Shown in pieces: positions 27,504 to 36,124 of a stretch of 64,000 nt of DNA. The stretch's first letter is position 1. Each line of letters starts with the position of its first letter. Made by a program: the position numbers and the translations under genes. The notes under the pieces were generated by a model that was not told where the DNA came from, did no database searches, and saw nothing but the letters and a program-made list of their open reading frames with translations. This DNA comes from Terriglobia bacterium. Its GTDB lineage: Bacteria > Acidobacteriota > Terriglobia > Terriglobales > SCQP01. The DNA lies in NCBI GenBank assembly GCA_021323595.1, contig JAJPKR010000006.1:1-64000 (forward strand). The letters are read 5' to 3'.

Positions 27504-30500
27504 TCAGAACGACAGATTCGCTTGCAGCTCCACCATCCTGCCCGCCAACCCGGTCGAGGCGATGCCGAACATCGGATTGGACACCGGCTTGCCTGTGCTG
27601 TCGTTGAAATAGCTGATGGTCGTTTGCGGGCTGCCGAACGTGAACGGCGCCAGATTGAGCGTATTGAGGAAATTGAAAGCGTTGACGCGCAAGCCCAGTT
27701 TGGCGTTTTCGCCCAAGACTCCCGTGGCCGGCAAGCCGAAGTCCTTGGAGAAGCTCAAATCCAAGTTGGAATAGCGCGGGCCGCGGAAGCTGTTCCGGCC
27801 GATGCCGGGGAAACCGGACTTCGTGACGTCGAAATAACTTGCCGCGCCGTTCGGGAAATTGGCGGCGAAAGCACCGGGCGTCCCCGGCGGCAGGAACGCG
27901 CTGTTGCCGCTGGCGTTGCCGGCGCCCCCGAGATAAGCGACGGGGCGGATCGGGCAGATCGTGGCCGCCCCCAGGACGAGATTGCAGTTGTTGGAGGCGA
28001 CGGGCGTCCAGGGAAACCCAGTATGAAACTCGAACACGGGACTGATTTGCCAGCCGCCCAAAGCCTTGCCCAGCAGCGTCGAGGCATCGTTGAAAATGGG
28101 CAGATTCCAGGTGGCGTAGGCGCGCAGATTGTGGGTGTTGTCGTAATCCGAGGGGCCGCGCTCGGTCGCGAGATCGGTGGGATAGGTCTGGTTGGTGACG
28201 AATCCCGGGCCTTCGGCGGAAATTTCGTCGATGGATTTGCTGTACACGTACGTGACGTCCGCCATCAAGCCGCGCGCGAAGTGATGCTGAACTTGCGCCA
28301 GCAGGGCGTTGTAGTTGGCGGTGGTGTCGGGAGTGTACTGGAATACGGCGCCGAACTGCTGGCCGGGTTGCGGATAGAAGTAAAGCAAATTCTTGATGCG
28401 CAGCAGGTCGTGGCTGCTGCTGCCTTGATAGCCGATTTTCGCGACCCAGTCGTCCGGCAACGCGTACTGCGCTTGCAGCGAATACTCGTAAACGTAGGGG
28501 TTCTGCATGGTCGGCGCGGTGGCCCAGACATTCGGGCTCTGGCCGATGGGGAGATTGTTCGCCGGGTTGATGGGAGCGGCCAGCGCGGGAATAGCAGGGA
28601 ACGCCATCGGGGTGTTGGCGCTAGCCAAGGCATAAAGCAATTTGCCGCCCATGAACGGGCTGCCGGCTGTTCCGCAGCAGAGACCGAAGCTGGCGACCAA
28701 CGGGGGATTGGTGTTGGTGTTGTCGAACACGACGTTATCGAAGTTGTCGAAGAAGACGCCAAAACCTCCGCGTAACACCGCCTTGTTTTCGAACGCCTGC
28801 GGACTCCAGGCGAAACCGAGCCTCGGCCCGAAGTTATGGTAGACCGGGGGCCACATCGGATTGGGGAAAACGGCCCGCGCTTGCTGTAAGCCGAGAATCG
28901 GATCGCTGCCGGGCACGAGGTTTTCGAGATGGCCGCGCGTCTCATTGGGCGGCGCGAAATAGTCCCAGCGCAGGCCGGCGGTCAGCGTCAGGTTCGGCCG
29001 AAACTGAAAGTTGTCTTGCACGAACGCGCCGAGAATCGAATCGCGATAGTAACGCTGGGTGTCGGTGGGGGCTCCGGTCCGGGGATCGACCGTCACCGCC
29101 TCGAAGATCGGAGCGCCGTTGGCGAAGTCCCAGGGGCCTTGGAAAACGATATCCGGCCGCGCGCCTCCCAACAGATCGTTGTTGTTTTGCTCGCGGTCGA
29201 ATTCGACGCCCATGGTGAGGGAATGACGGCCGCGCACGGTGCTGAGCTGCTCGCGCAAGGCGAAGGTATTTTCCGCGAAGATGCCCGGCGTCGTGCCCGC
29301 TTGCGCGGCGCCGTAGATCAACCGCTGGCCGTTGGGAAAGATGCCTTGGATTTCCGTGCGCGGGATCGCCCAATTGACGTTGGGATTCGCGGTCAGGTCG
29401 TTGAACGCCCAGCGTGTGAAGTTGAAGCGCAGTTCGTTGATCGTGGTCGGAGAGAGAGTGCTGACCCAAGACAAGAATCCGGAGGGGCTCAGGCGATGGG
29501 TGCTGAGATCGGCCATCGGCCGGCCTTGCGCCGCGCCGTCGGCCTGCGTGCCGTCGAAGACGTTGACGAACAGATTCCCGGTGAAGGTGTTGGCGCCCTG
29601 GGTGAAATCGATCCGGCCGTTGTATTGCGCGCCGGTGGTATGCGACGGCAGGAAGATCTGCGCGAATTCGAACTCGGGCACGCCGCTGAATCCGCCGCCG
29701 ATGCTGGTCGAGAAGTTGTCCACGTAGGTGCCGTAGGCCCCCGTGGGCGATCCGATGTCCACGCCCTGGCCGACCACTTGGCAGCTCGCCGATGCAAATC
29801 CGACGCAACTGGGGGCCAACACCTGCAACACGCGCGGCGCCGCGCCCTTGGCCGCCAAGGTGGCCGCGACCGGGGTCGCCGAGCCGGCGTGCGCGGCGAT
29901 CATCTGACCGAATTGCGGCGTGTCCACCCATTCGTTCTGGAAGGTGGAGCTGTTGTCGCGCAGTCCCTCGTAGTTGAAGAAGAAGAACAGCTTGTTCTTG
30001 AGAATTGGGCCGCCCAGGTGGCCGCCGAACTGGCGGAACGCGGTATCGATGCGCAGCGGCGGGGCGAAGCCGCTCCCCGGATTGAACCCGCCGTATTTGT
30101 TGTAGGCGTTCAATCCGGGATCTTGCAGCTGAAAGAAGCCGCCGCCATGGAATTGATTGGTGCCGCCTCGGGTCACGACTTTGATCTGCGCGCCGGAGTT
30201 GCGGCCGTCGGCGGCGTTGTAGTCGTTGGCGATCACCGTGACCTCCTGCACCGAAGCCGGACTCGGCGTCAGCACCGCCGCGCCGCCCCACTGCAGGCTG
30301 TTCACCGACACGCCGTCGATGGTGTAGTCGTTCGAGGTGATACGCTGCCCGGCCGAGCTAAGAGACTGCTGATTCTCGGTCTGGTAGAGCGCGACGTTGG
30401 AGGCGCCGGTGCCGCCGGAACCGTTGTTGGCGCCCGGGCCGTTAGGAAAGCCGACGGATCGCCCGGTGCCGGAGCGCTCGCCATCGCCGAAGACCCCGGG

Positions 30501-31010
30501 GGTGAGCCGCAGCAACTCGTAGGGATCGCGCCCGAACTTGGGCATCGCCGTCACCACCTGCTCGCTGATGGTGTTCGCGAGGCTGGCATCCTGCGTCTGC
30601 AGGGTGGGCAGGGCCGCGCCATTGACCGTGACCGTTTCGGCCACCTGGCCCACCTTCAGTTGAAAGTTGAGCCCGTGCGGCTGTTCCGCGAGCACGTTGA
30701 CGTTCTGCACCTGCTGGCTTGCAAACCCTTTCGCCGAAACCGTAACGGTATAGAGCCCCGGGGCCAACTGCGCGATCTCATAAACGCCCGCCGAGGTCGT
30801 TATGGTGCTGCGCGCCACTTGCGTGGATTGGTTCGTGGCCGTGACGCGCGCCCCTGCCACGGCCGCGCCGCTGGGGTCGGTCACGGTGCCGCGGATGGCG
30901 GCTTGATTCTGCGCCTGGGCGGCGGGGCCGGGGCCGAGGACGACCGCCAGAATCAGCAGCAACGGGGCGAGGAATCGGGGGACACGGGGAGAGAGGGGAA
31001 ATGGAGACAT
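27504..31010 (-). CDS. Oar-like TonB-dependent receptor 1 with CarboxypepD_reg domain
   Basis: A large outer-membrane protein of about 1168 residues. The signal peptide ends near AAQAQ. A carboxypeptidase regulatory-like Ig domain (about 35-115: IRGTVTDPSGAAVAGARVTA...GLYTVTVSAKGF) comes before a plug domain (about 120-260) and a long beta-barrel ending in an aromatic-terminated strand (LQANLSF). This is the Oar/CarbReg architecture that is very abundant in Acidobacteria and thought to import oligosaccharides. The ATG at 31010 has GAGGA upstream. It heads an operon with GH39 and GH144 and has a LacI-type operator between promoter and start, so its substrate is probably the sugar those enzymes act on. 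Confidence 0.9.
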   Translation of the reverse strand: MSPFPLSPRVPRFLAPLLLILAVVLGPGPAAQAQNQAAIRGTVTDPSGAAVAGARVTATNQSTQVARSTITTSAGVYEIAQLAPGLYTVTVSAKGFASQQVQNVNVLAEQPHGLNFQLKVGQVAETVTVNGAALPTLQTQDASLANTISEQVVTAMPKFGRDPYELLRLTPGVFGDGERSGTGRSVGFPNGPGANNGSGGTGASNVALYQTENQQSLSSAGQRITSNDYTIDGVSVNSLQWGGAAVLTPSPASVQEVTVIANDYNAADGRNSGAQIKVVTRGGTNQFHGGGFFQLQDPGLNAYNKYGGFNPGSGFAPPLRIDTAFRQFGGHLGGPILKNKLFFFFNYEGLRDNSSTFQNEWVDTPQFGQMIAAHAGSATPVAATLAAKGAAPRVLQVLAPSCVGFASASCQVVGQGVDIGSPTGAYGTYVDNFSTSIGGGFSGVPEFEFAQIFLPSHTTGAQYNGRIDFTQGANTFTGNLFVNVFDGTQADGAAQGRPMADLSTHRLSPSGFLSWVSTLSPTTINELRFNFTRWAFNDLTANPNVNWAIPRTEIQGIFPNGQRLIYGAAQAGTTPGIFAENTFALREQLSTVRGRHSLTMGVEFDREQNNNDLLGGARPDIVFQGPWDFANGAPIFEAVTVDPRTGAPTDTQRYYRDSILGAFVQDNFQFRPNLTLTAGLRWDYFAPPNETRGHLENLVPGSDPILGLQQARAVFPNPMWPPVYHNFGPRLGFAWSPQAFENKAVLRGGFGVFFDNFDNVVFDNTNTNPPLVASFGLCCGTAGSPFMGGKLLYALASANTPMAFPAIPALAAPINPANNLPIGQSPNVWATAPTMQNPYVYEYSLQAQYALPDDWVAKIGYQGSSSHDLLRIKNLLYFYPQPGQQFGAVFQYTPDTTANYNALLAQVQHHFARGLMADVTYVYSKSIDEISAEGPGFVTNQTYPTDLATERGPSDYDNTHNLRAYATWNLPIFNDASTLLGKALGGWQISPVFEFHTGFPWTPVASNNCNLVLGAATICPIRPVAYLGGAGNASGNSAFLPPGTPGAFAANFPNGAASYFDVTKSGFPGIGRNSFRGPRYSNLDLSFSKDFGLPATGVLGENAKLGLRVNAFNFLNTLNLAPFTFGSPQTTISYFNDSTGKPVSNPMFGIASTGLAGRMVELQANLSF

Positions 31011-31026
31011 GAGTGTCCTCGAAATC

Positions 31027-31042
31027 ACTAAAACGTTTGAGT
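31027..31042. promoter_or_regulatory. LacI-family operator
   Basis: ACTAAAAC/GTTTGAGT is an inverted repeat matching at 7 of 8 positions around the central CG step typical of LacI/GalR sites. It lies just downstream of the minus-strand promoter, from about +8, and 17 bases before the receptor start. This is the position expected for repression by the divergently encoded LacI protein. Confidence 0.75.
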
Positions 31043-31055
31043 CACTGCGCCATCT

Positions 31056-31084
31056 GATATATCACTAACCCCGGGGAGTGTCAA
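31056..31084 (-). promoter_or_regulatory. Promoter of the receptor-GH39-GH144 operon
   Basis: On the minus strand TTGACA (31084-31079) and TATATC (31061-31056) are spaced by 17 bases. Expected transcription start near 31049, directly upstream of the LacI-type operator. Confidence 0.7.
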
Positions 31085-31149
31085 TGGAACTGGGGACCCG
31101 GGCATGCACGTCTTGCGGACCGAGCCGGAGTGCCGGATGATGACGGCAC

Positions 31150-32244
31150 ATGAGCCAAGCGGGGCAAGCTCGGCGAGGCGGCGCGGCGCCGCCCAGTCTC
31201 AAAAGCCTGGCCCGGCAGCTGGAACTGTCGCCGGCGACGATCTCGGTCGTGCTCAATCGGTCGCCGGTGGCCAAGTCCATTCCGGCGGCGACGCAGGCGC
31301 GCATTTTCGCCGCGGCCGCCGCGGCCGGCTATCGCCCCAACATCCTGGGCCGGTCGCTGCGCGCCGGCCGCAGCTTCAGCATCGGCGTGATCGTGCCGGA
31401 AATCAGCGAAGGGTACGCGGCGCTGGTGCTGGCGGGCATCGAAGACGAATTGCTGCAGGATGGTTACTTTTATTTCGTCGCCAGCCACCGCCATCACGCC
31501 GACCTCTTGCAGGAAGTGCCCCGGCTGCTGCTGGCGCGCTCGGTGGACGGGCTGATTGCCGTGGATACGCCCCTGCGGCGGGCGCTGCGCGTCCCCGTGG
31601 TCTCGATCTCCGGCCATCACGAGTTGCCGGGCCTGACCTACGTCCGCCTCAATCACCGCCGCGCCGCCCGGCTGGCGCTGGAGCATCTCGCGGCCCTGGG
31701 CCATCGCCGCATCGCCTTCATCAAAGGGCAGCGGTTCAGTTCCGATACCCACGTGCGCTGGGAGGCGATCCAGCATGCCGCCGGTGAGCTGGGGCTGACC
31801 ATCGATCCGGCGTTGGTTACGCAGCTCGAGGGCGACTCGCCCTCGCCTGAGCCCGGCTACCGGGCGGCGCTGGCGCTGCTCGAAGCCGGACGCCGCTTCA
31901 CGGCGTTGTTCGCCTTCAACGACGTTTCCGCGATCGGCGCGCTGCGGGCGCTGCGGACGCGGTTCCGCGTGCCTGAGGAGGTTTCCGTCGTCGGGTTCGA
32001 TGACATCGTCAGCGCCGCCTATCATCAACCGGCGCTGACGACGGTGCGGCAGCCGCTGCGCACCATGGGCGAGCTGGCGGCGCGCACGCTGTTGCAGCGC
32101 ATTGCCGCTCCCCGCACGCGATTCCCCAAGTTGGTGACCGTGGAGCCGGAGCTGATTATTCGTGGTTCGACGGCTCGGTGCGCGGAGGTCGAGCGGAAGC
32201 CGGAACCCGTGGCGCACGCCCAAAGCGGCGTGCCGGTGGCCTAA
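31150..32244 (+). CDS. LacI-family transcriptional regulator
   Basis: This encodes 364 residues with an N-terminal LacI helix-turn-helix (SLKSLARQLELSPATISVVLN, about 16-36), a hinge (LGRSLRAGRSFSIGVIVPE) and a periplasmic-binding-protein-like sensor domain with the DDI and PALTTVRQP signatures (FDDIVSAAYHQPALTTV). It presumably binds a sugar released by the neighbouring glycosidases and represses the divergent receptor operon through the site at 31027-31042. It is followed two bases later by the MFS gene, so it probably also controls uptake through autoregulation. Confidence 0.92.
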   Translation: MSQAGQARRGGAAPPSLKSLARQLELSPATISVVLNRSPVAKSIPAATQARIFAAAAAAGYRPNILGRSLRAGRSFSIGVIVPEISEGYAALVLAGIEDELLQDGYFYFVASHRHHADLLQEVPRLLLARSVDGLIAVDTPLRRALRVPVVSISGHHELPGLTYVRLNHRRAARLALEHLAALGHRRIAFIKGQRFSSDTHVRWEAIQHAAGELGLTIDPALVTQLEGDSPSPEPGYRAALALLEAGRRFTALFAFNDVSAIGALRALRTRFRVPEEVSVVGFDDIVSAAYHQPALTTVRQPLRTMGELAARTLLQRIAAPRTRFPKLVTVEPELIIRGSTARCAEVERKPEPVAHAQSGVPVA

Positions 32245-32245
32245 G

Positions 32246-33460
32246 ATGCCGGCCGCGGGCACAGCCGCGCCGCGGGGCCCTAGCGGCGCGCTGCTCGCGG
32301 CTTTCGTGCTCGCGGGCGTGGCCACGACGCTGGCGGGGCCGCTCTTGCCCTGGTTCGCGGCGCGCTGGGGGCTGCAAGACCGGCAGCTCGGCGCCTTCTT
32401 CGTCGTGCAATTTCTGGCCTCGCTGGGTGGGGTCCTGCTCAGCGGCCTGCTGCTGCCGCGCGGCCGCTTTCGCCTGTTGCTGGTCAGCGGCCTGCTGCTG
32501 TTGGCTGGGGGCGTCTCCGCGCTGGCCCTGGATACGATGGCCGTGGCGTTGGGCGCGGTGGGCTGTTACGGGCTGGGGTTGGGTTTGGTGATCCCCACGG
32601 GCAACTTGCTGACCGCCCGTCAGGCGGCTCCCGACTCCGCCGCCGCGCTCAACCTGCTCAATTTCGCTTGGGGCGTGGGCGCCGTGGCCAGTTCCGGCCT
32701 GGTTGCCCTGGCGTTGCGCCAGCCGCATCCCGGTGCAGTCCTCGTCGCCTTCGGCGGCGCCTGCGGGCTCGCCGCCGCCGCCGCTTGGGCCGGCCACCCA
32801 GCCGGCGGCGCGACTTTCGATCTGCCTTCGCCGCGGCGCGCACGCCGGCGCTCCGGGGCTTGGCTCGCGTTAGCGCTCCTGTTCTTTCTCTACGTGGGCG
32901 TCGAGAACGTGATCGGCGGCTGGATTGCGGCCCTGGCGCGGCGCATGGGCTTGGGCGGCGCCCTCTGGCTCTTGCCGGCCGCGTTGTTCTGGGCGGGACT
33001 GCTGGGCGGCCGGGTGACGGCGCCGCTCGTCTTGCGCCGCATCCCGAGTCTGCGGCTGGCGCGCTGGGCGATGGCGCTGGCCCTGGGCGGCATGGCGGCG
33101 CTGGCAGGACTCTTCGCGGCCCGGGCGGCGGGTGGCCGGGCAAGCTCCGCGCTCTGGATCGATGCGTCCGCGTTCTTGTGCGGGGCGGGCTTGTCGGTCG
33201 TCTTTCCGGAGATCGTCAGCCTGCTCTCGCCGGGCCGTCCCGAGGCCCGCCCGCCCGCCATGGCCGAGCCCCTGCTGTTCGTGCCCGCGGCCCTGGGCGG
33301 GGCGGTGCTGCCTTGGCTCTTCGGCGCCATCTCCCAGCAAACGGGCGGGCCGCTCGTCGCCCTCGTCGTGCCGATCGCGGGCGGCTTGGGGATCTTTTTC
33401 GCGCTGCCGGCGTGTGCGCGGCGGCGGCGCGCCGCCGCCGCGGCAGCCGCAGGCGGCTAA
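32246..33460 (+). CDS. MFS sugar-type transporter
   Basis: This encodes 404 residues and about 12 membrane helices, in two groups of six separated by a basic cytoplasmic loop near residue 195 (PSPRRARRRSG). The N-terminal half carries GLVIPTGNLL-type MFS features; the layout is like FucP or YbjJ-type importers or a drug/metabolite MFS exporter. The ATG at 32246 starts two bases after the LacI stop, implying co-transcription and a role in moving the inducer sugar across the inner membrane. It is convergent with the next gene through a CTAA overlap. Confidence 0.82.
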   Translation: MPAAGTAAPRGPSGALLAAFVLAGVATTLAGPLLPWFAARWGLQDRQLGAFFVVQFLASLGGVLLSGLLLPRGRFRLLLVSGLLLLAGGVSALALDTMAVALGAVGCYGLGLGLVIPTGNLLTARQAAPDSAAALNLLNFAWGVGAVASSGLVALALRQPHPGAVLVAFGGACGLAAAAAWAGHPAGGATFDLPSPRRARRRSGAWLALALLFFLYVGVENVIGGWIAALARRMGLGGALWLLPAALFWAGLLGGRVTAPLVLRRIPSLRLARWAMALALGGMAALAGLFAARAAGGRASSALWIDASAFLCGAGLSVVFPEIVSLLSPGRPEARPPAMAEPLLFVPAALGGAVLPWLFGAISQQTGGPLVALVVPIAGGLGIFFALPACARRRRAAAAAAAGG

Positions 33461-34425
33461 ACCTGATGCAAGACGTTCTCGATGCCGTCCATGGACTCGA
33501 TGCTCGAGGTCCAGGGGTCGCGGCGCGCGTTGCGATAGTGCGTCTCGAGCGAAAGCGTGCCTTGGTAGCGCATCGCCTTGAGCGCGCGAAACTGGCCCAC
33601 GAAATCGATGCTGCCCTTGCCGACCGGCATCCAATGATAGTGGCCCGAGGCGTCGCGCACGGCATCCTTGAGGTGCATATGCACGATGCGGGAATGGTCG
33701 AGCTTGCTCCAGGCGAGCGGGTAGGGCGTTTCGCCGGCGACGAAGCAGTTGCCGGGATCCCAGTTGTGGCCGAAACGGCGATCGGGGAGAGCGCGGAATA
33801 GCCGCGCCGTCTCCTCGCCGGTGGCGACGTTGCAGTCGAACTCGTTCTCGATGACGAGTTCCACGTCCTCGCTCCGCGCCACGGCGAGCGCCTTGTGCAG
33901 CTCTTCGACCACGCGGTCGAACACCGTGGCCGGATTGGCGACGCGGCGAAAGGTGAAGATGCGAATCTTGCGCGTGCCGAGTTGATGCGCCACGCCGCAG
34001 GCGTGCTTGAGAATCTCGAGTTGCCGCGAGTAGGCGGTGTTGACGGGATTGAGGTCGGAAGCGTTTTCGCGGCCGCGCGTGCCCGGCAGCCAAACCTTGT
34101 ACACGCCGGTGTCCAGCACCGAGAGCCGCACGCCGGCGCGCGCGAGTTGCTCCTTCACTTGCCGCACTTCGGCGGGCGTGCCGCGTTCCCCGACATACAC
34201 CGGACCGCGGTCGAACCGGACGTTGCGCAGCTCCACCCAGCGCAGGCGGTAGCGCGGCACGAACTGGGTCAGCACCCGCGCCAGATCGGCATCGGCTTCG
34301 TCGGTGATCAGGCCGAGCTTCCAGGGGTAGTCGAAGTCGCCGAAGGGGCGCGCGAGCGCCGGCAACGCCGCCGGCAAGGCCGCGGCCGTCGCGGCGGCGC
34401 GCCACAAAAATTCTCTCCGTCTCAT
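33457..34425 (-). CDS. Tat-exported TIM-barrel sugar isomerase/epimerase-like protein
   Basis: This encodes about 322 residues from the ATG at 34425; a GTG at 34443 is an alternative. A Tat signal opens it (RRREFLWRAAATAAAL, cleavage near ALARP). The body is an AP-endonuclease-2/xylose-isomerase-like TIM barrel with the metal-ligand pattern ELVIENEFDCN, FGHNWDPGNCF, HMHLKD and the final SLETH glutamate. These are the four metal positions of sugar phosphate isomerase/epimerase-like enzymes, so catalysis is likely, on an unidentified sugar in the periplasm. Members are typically paired with Gfo/Idh/MocA oxidoreductases, as here (divergent at 34498). Confidence 0.82.
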   Translation of the reverse strand: MRRREFLWRAAATAAALPAALPALARPFGDFDYPWKLGLITDEADADLARVLTQFVPRYRLRWVELRNVRFDRGPVYVGERGTPAEVRQVKEQLARAGVRLSVLDTGVYKVWLPGTRGRENASDLNPVNTAYSRQLEILKHACGVAHQLGTRKIRIFTFRRVANPATVFDRVVEELHKALAVARSEDVELVIENEFDCNVATGEETARLFRALPDRRFGHNWDPGNCFVAGETPYPLAWSKLDHSRIVHMHLKDAVRDASGHYHWMPVGKGSIDFVGQFRALKAMRYQGTLSLETHYRNARRDPWTSSIESMDGIENVLHQV

Positions 34426-34461
34426 GGCAGGGAAGTCTATCACGAGGGTCGGCTTTAGCGC

Positions 34462-34490
34462 TTGTCAACGGGTCACGGGCGAAATACAAT
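34462..34490 (+). promoter_or_regulatory. Promoter of Gfo/Idh/MocA gene 1 (leaderless)
   Basis: TTGTCA (34462-34467) and TACAAT (34485-34490) are spaced by 17 bases; the -10 box ends seven bases before the ATG at 34498, so the transcript is expected to begin at or beside the start codon. Confidence 0.65.
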
Positions 34491-34497
34491 CCCCGGC

Positions 34498-35958
34498 ATG
34501 ACCAACTCGCCTCTTCTCCACGCCCCGTCCCGCCGCGAATTCCTCGAAGCGGGCGCGGCCGTCGGCCTGGCCGCCATGGCGGCGCCGCGCCGCGTGCTGG
34601 GCGCCAACGATCGCGTGCGCGTGGCCGTGTGCGGCGTGCACGGCCGGGGTTTCGACCATATCCGCAATTACGCGCACGTTCCCGGCGTCGAGATCGCCGC
34701 GATCTGCGACGTGGATGATAACGTGACCCGGCGGCGGGTGGCGGACATGGAGAAGATGGGCTTGCCGCGGCCGCAGACCTACGTCGACGTCCGCAAACTC
34801 TTGGAAGACCACTCGATCGACGCGGTGTCGGTGGCCACGCCGAATCACTGGCATTCGCTGATCGGCATCTGGGTGTGCCAGGCGGGCAAGGATCTCTACG
34901 TCGAGAAGCCCATGTCGCACTACGCCTGGGAGGGCCGGCAACTGCTCGCCGCTGTCAAGAAATACAACCGCATCTGCCAGCACGGCAGCCAGAGCCGCTC
35001 GATGCCGCCGATTCTCGAAGGCGTCGCGCAAATGCGCAAAGGCTTGATCGGCGACGTCTATATGGCGCGCGGCCTGTGCTACAAATGGCGGCCGACCATC
35101 GGCCGCGCGCCGGTGGCGCCGGTGCCCCCGGGCGTGGATTACGACCTGTGGACCGGGCCCGCGCCCAAGCACCCGTTCACCGCCAATCGTTTTCATTACA
35201 ACTGGCATTGGTTTTGGGATACCGGCAACGGCGACCTCGGCAATCAGGGCATCCATGAGCTGGATATCGCCCGCTGGGGCTTGGGCGTGCGCTACCCGAC
35301 CAAGGCGACGGCGGTGGGCGCCAAGGTACTCTTCGAGGATGACCAAGAAACGCCGAACCTGCTCAGTTGCACCTATGAATTCGACGGGCCGGGAGACAAG
35401 AAGCGGATCTTGGAATTCGAAGTGCGCGGCTGGATCACCAACCACGAAGCTGAAATCGGCACCGGCGCCTATCATGGCGAGGGCGTGCCGCTGGTGGGCA
35501 AAGCCACCGCGGCGGCGGAACATCCGCGGCGGCGGCAGTGGACCTGGCAGAACACGCCAATGCACGCCAGCGCCAATGGCCCGGTCAATGGGCCGGGAAC
35601 GATCGGCAACATCTTTTACGGCTCGCAAGGCTATCTGGGCATGGATGGCTACAGCGGCTACCGGAGCTGGCTCGGCCCCGGCGCCGATCCCGGGCCGGGC
35701 GCCTCGGGCGGCAATGAGCTGCTGCATTTCCAGAACTTCATCGACTGCGTGCGCAGCCGCCGCGCCGAAGACATTCATGCGCCCATCGAAGAAGGCTACC
35801 TTTCGGTCTTGCTGGTGCATCTCGCCAACGCCTCGTACCTGACCGGCCGCACCATTCACTACGATGCCGCCAGCGAGCGGGCCATCGGCGACGAAGAAGC
35901 CAACCGTCTCTTGCACGGCCACTATCGCGCGCCGTACACGGTGCCCGACGAAGTCTGA
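34498..35958 (+). CDS. Tat-exported Gfo/Idh/MocA-family oxidoreductase 1
   Basis: This encodes 486 residues. A perfect Tat motif SRREFLEAG is followed by a hydrophobic stretch and GAND. The Rossmann domain starts VRVAVCGVHGRG, then AAICDVDD and the EKP motif (YVEKPMSH), with the C-terminal alpha/beta domain containing FHYNWHWFWDTGNGDLGNQGIHELDIARW. Exported members such as glucose-fructose oxidoreductase keep NAD(P) tightly bound and oxidise or reduce sugars in the periplasm. Its divergent neighbour is an exported TIM-barrel isomerase, which suggests that a keto-sugar intermediate is exchanged. Confidence 0.9.
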   Translation: MTNSPLLHAPSRREFLEAGAAVGLAAMAAPRRVLGANDRVRVAVCGVHGRGFDHIRNYAHVPGVEIAAICDVDDNVTRRRVADMEKMGLPRPQTYVDVRKLLEDHSIDAVSVATPNHWHSLIGIWVCQAGKDLYVEKPMSHYAWEGRQLLAAVKKYNRICQHGSQSRSMPPILEGVAQMRKGLIGDVYMARGLCYKWRPTIGRAPVAPVPPGVDYDLWTGPAPKHPFTANRFHYNWHWFWDTGNGDLGNQGIHELDIARWGLGVRYPTKATAVGAKVLFEDDQETPNLLSCTYEFDGPGDKKRILEFEVRGWITNHEAEIGTGAYHGEGVPLVGKATAAAEHPRRRQWTWQNTPMHASANGPVNGPGTIGNIFYGSQGYLGMDGYSGYRSWLGPGADPGPGASGGNELLHFQNFIDCVRSRRAEDIHAPIEEGYLSVLLVHLANASYLTGRTIHYDAASERAIGDEEANRLLHGHYRAPYTVPDEV

Positions 35959-36021
35959 AACCGGTCGCGCGCCAAGGATCACGCGGCGCGCGGAATATCT
36001 GTTCCAGCGTGAACCTCGCTA

Positions 36022-36050
36022 TTGACATTCCATAACCCGCGGACTATCAT
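36022..36050 (+). promoter_or_regulatory. Sigma-70-like promoter of TonB receptor 2
   Basis: TTGACA (36022-36027) and TATCAT (36045-36050) with a 17-base spacer, the strongest consensus match in the window. Expected start near 36057 gives a leader of about 68 bases with a GGGAG ribosome site before the ATG at 36125. Confidence 0.75.
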
Positions 36051-36124
36051 TCCCGCCACGCTCGGGGCCGAGGCCGTGGTGGAGAGCCGGCACGCCCCGG
36101 CGATTACGGGAAGGCGGGAGCTTT

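Noticed and set aside
27300-31031. Long plus-strand open frames opposite TonB receptor 1 (for example 28929-31031)
   Set aside because: They are antisense shadows of a GC-rich gene: composition is Arg/Gly/Ala-rich, without motifs, while the minus-strand frame is a clear receptor.
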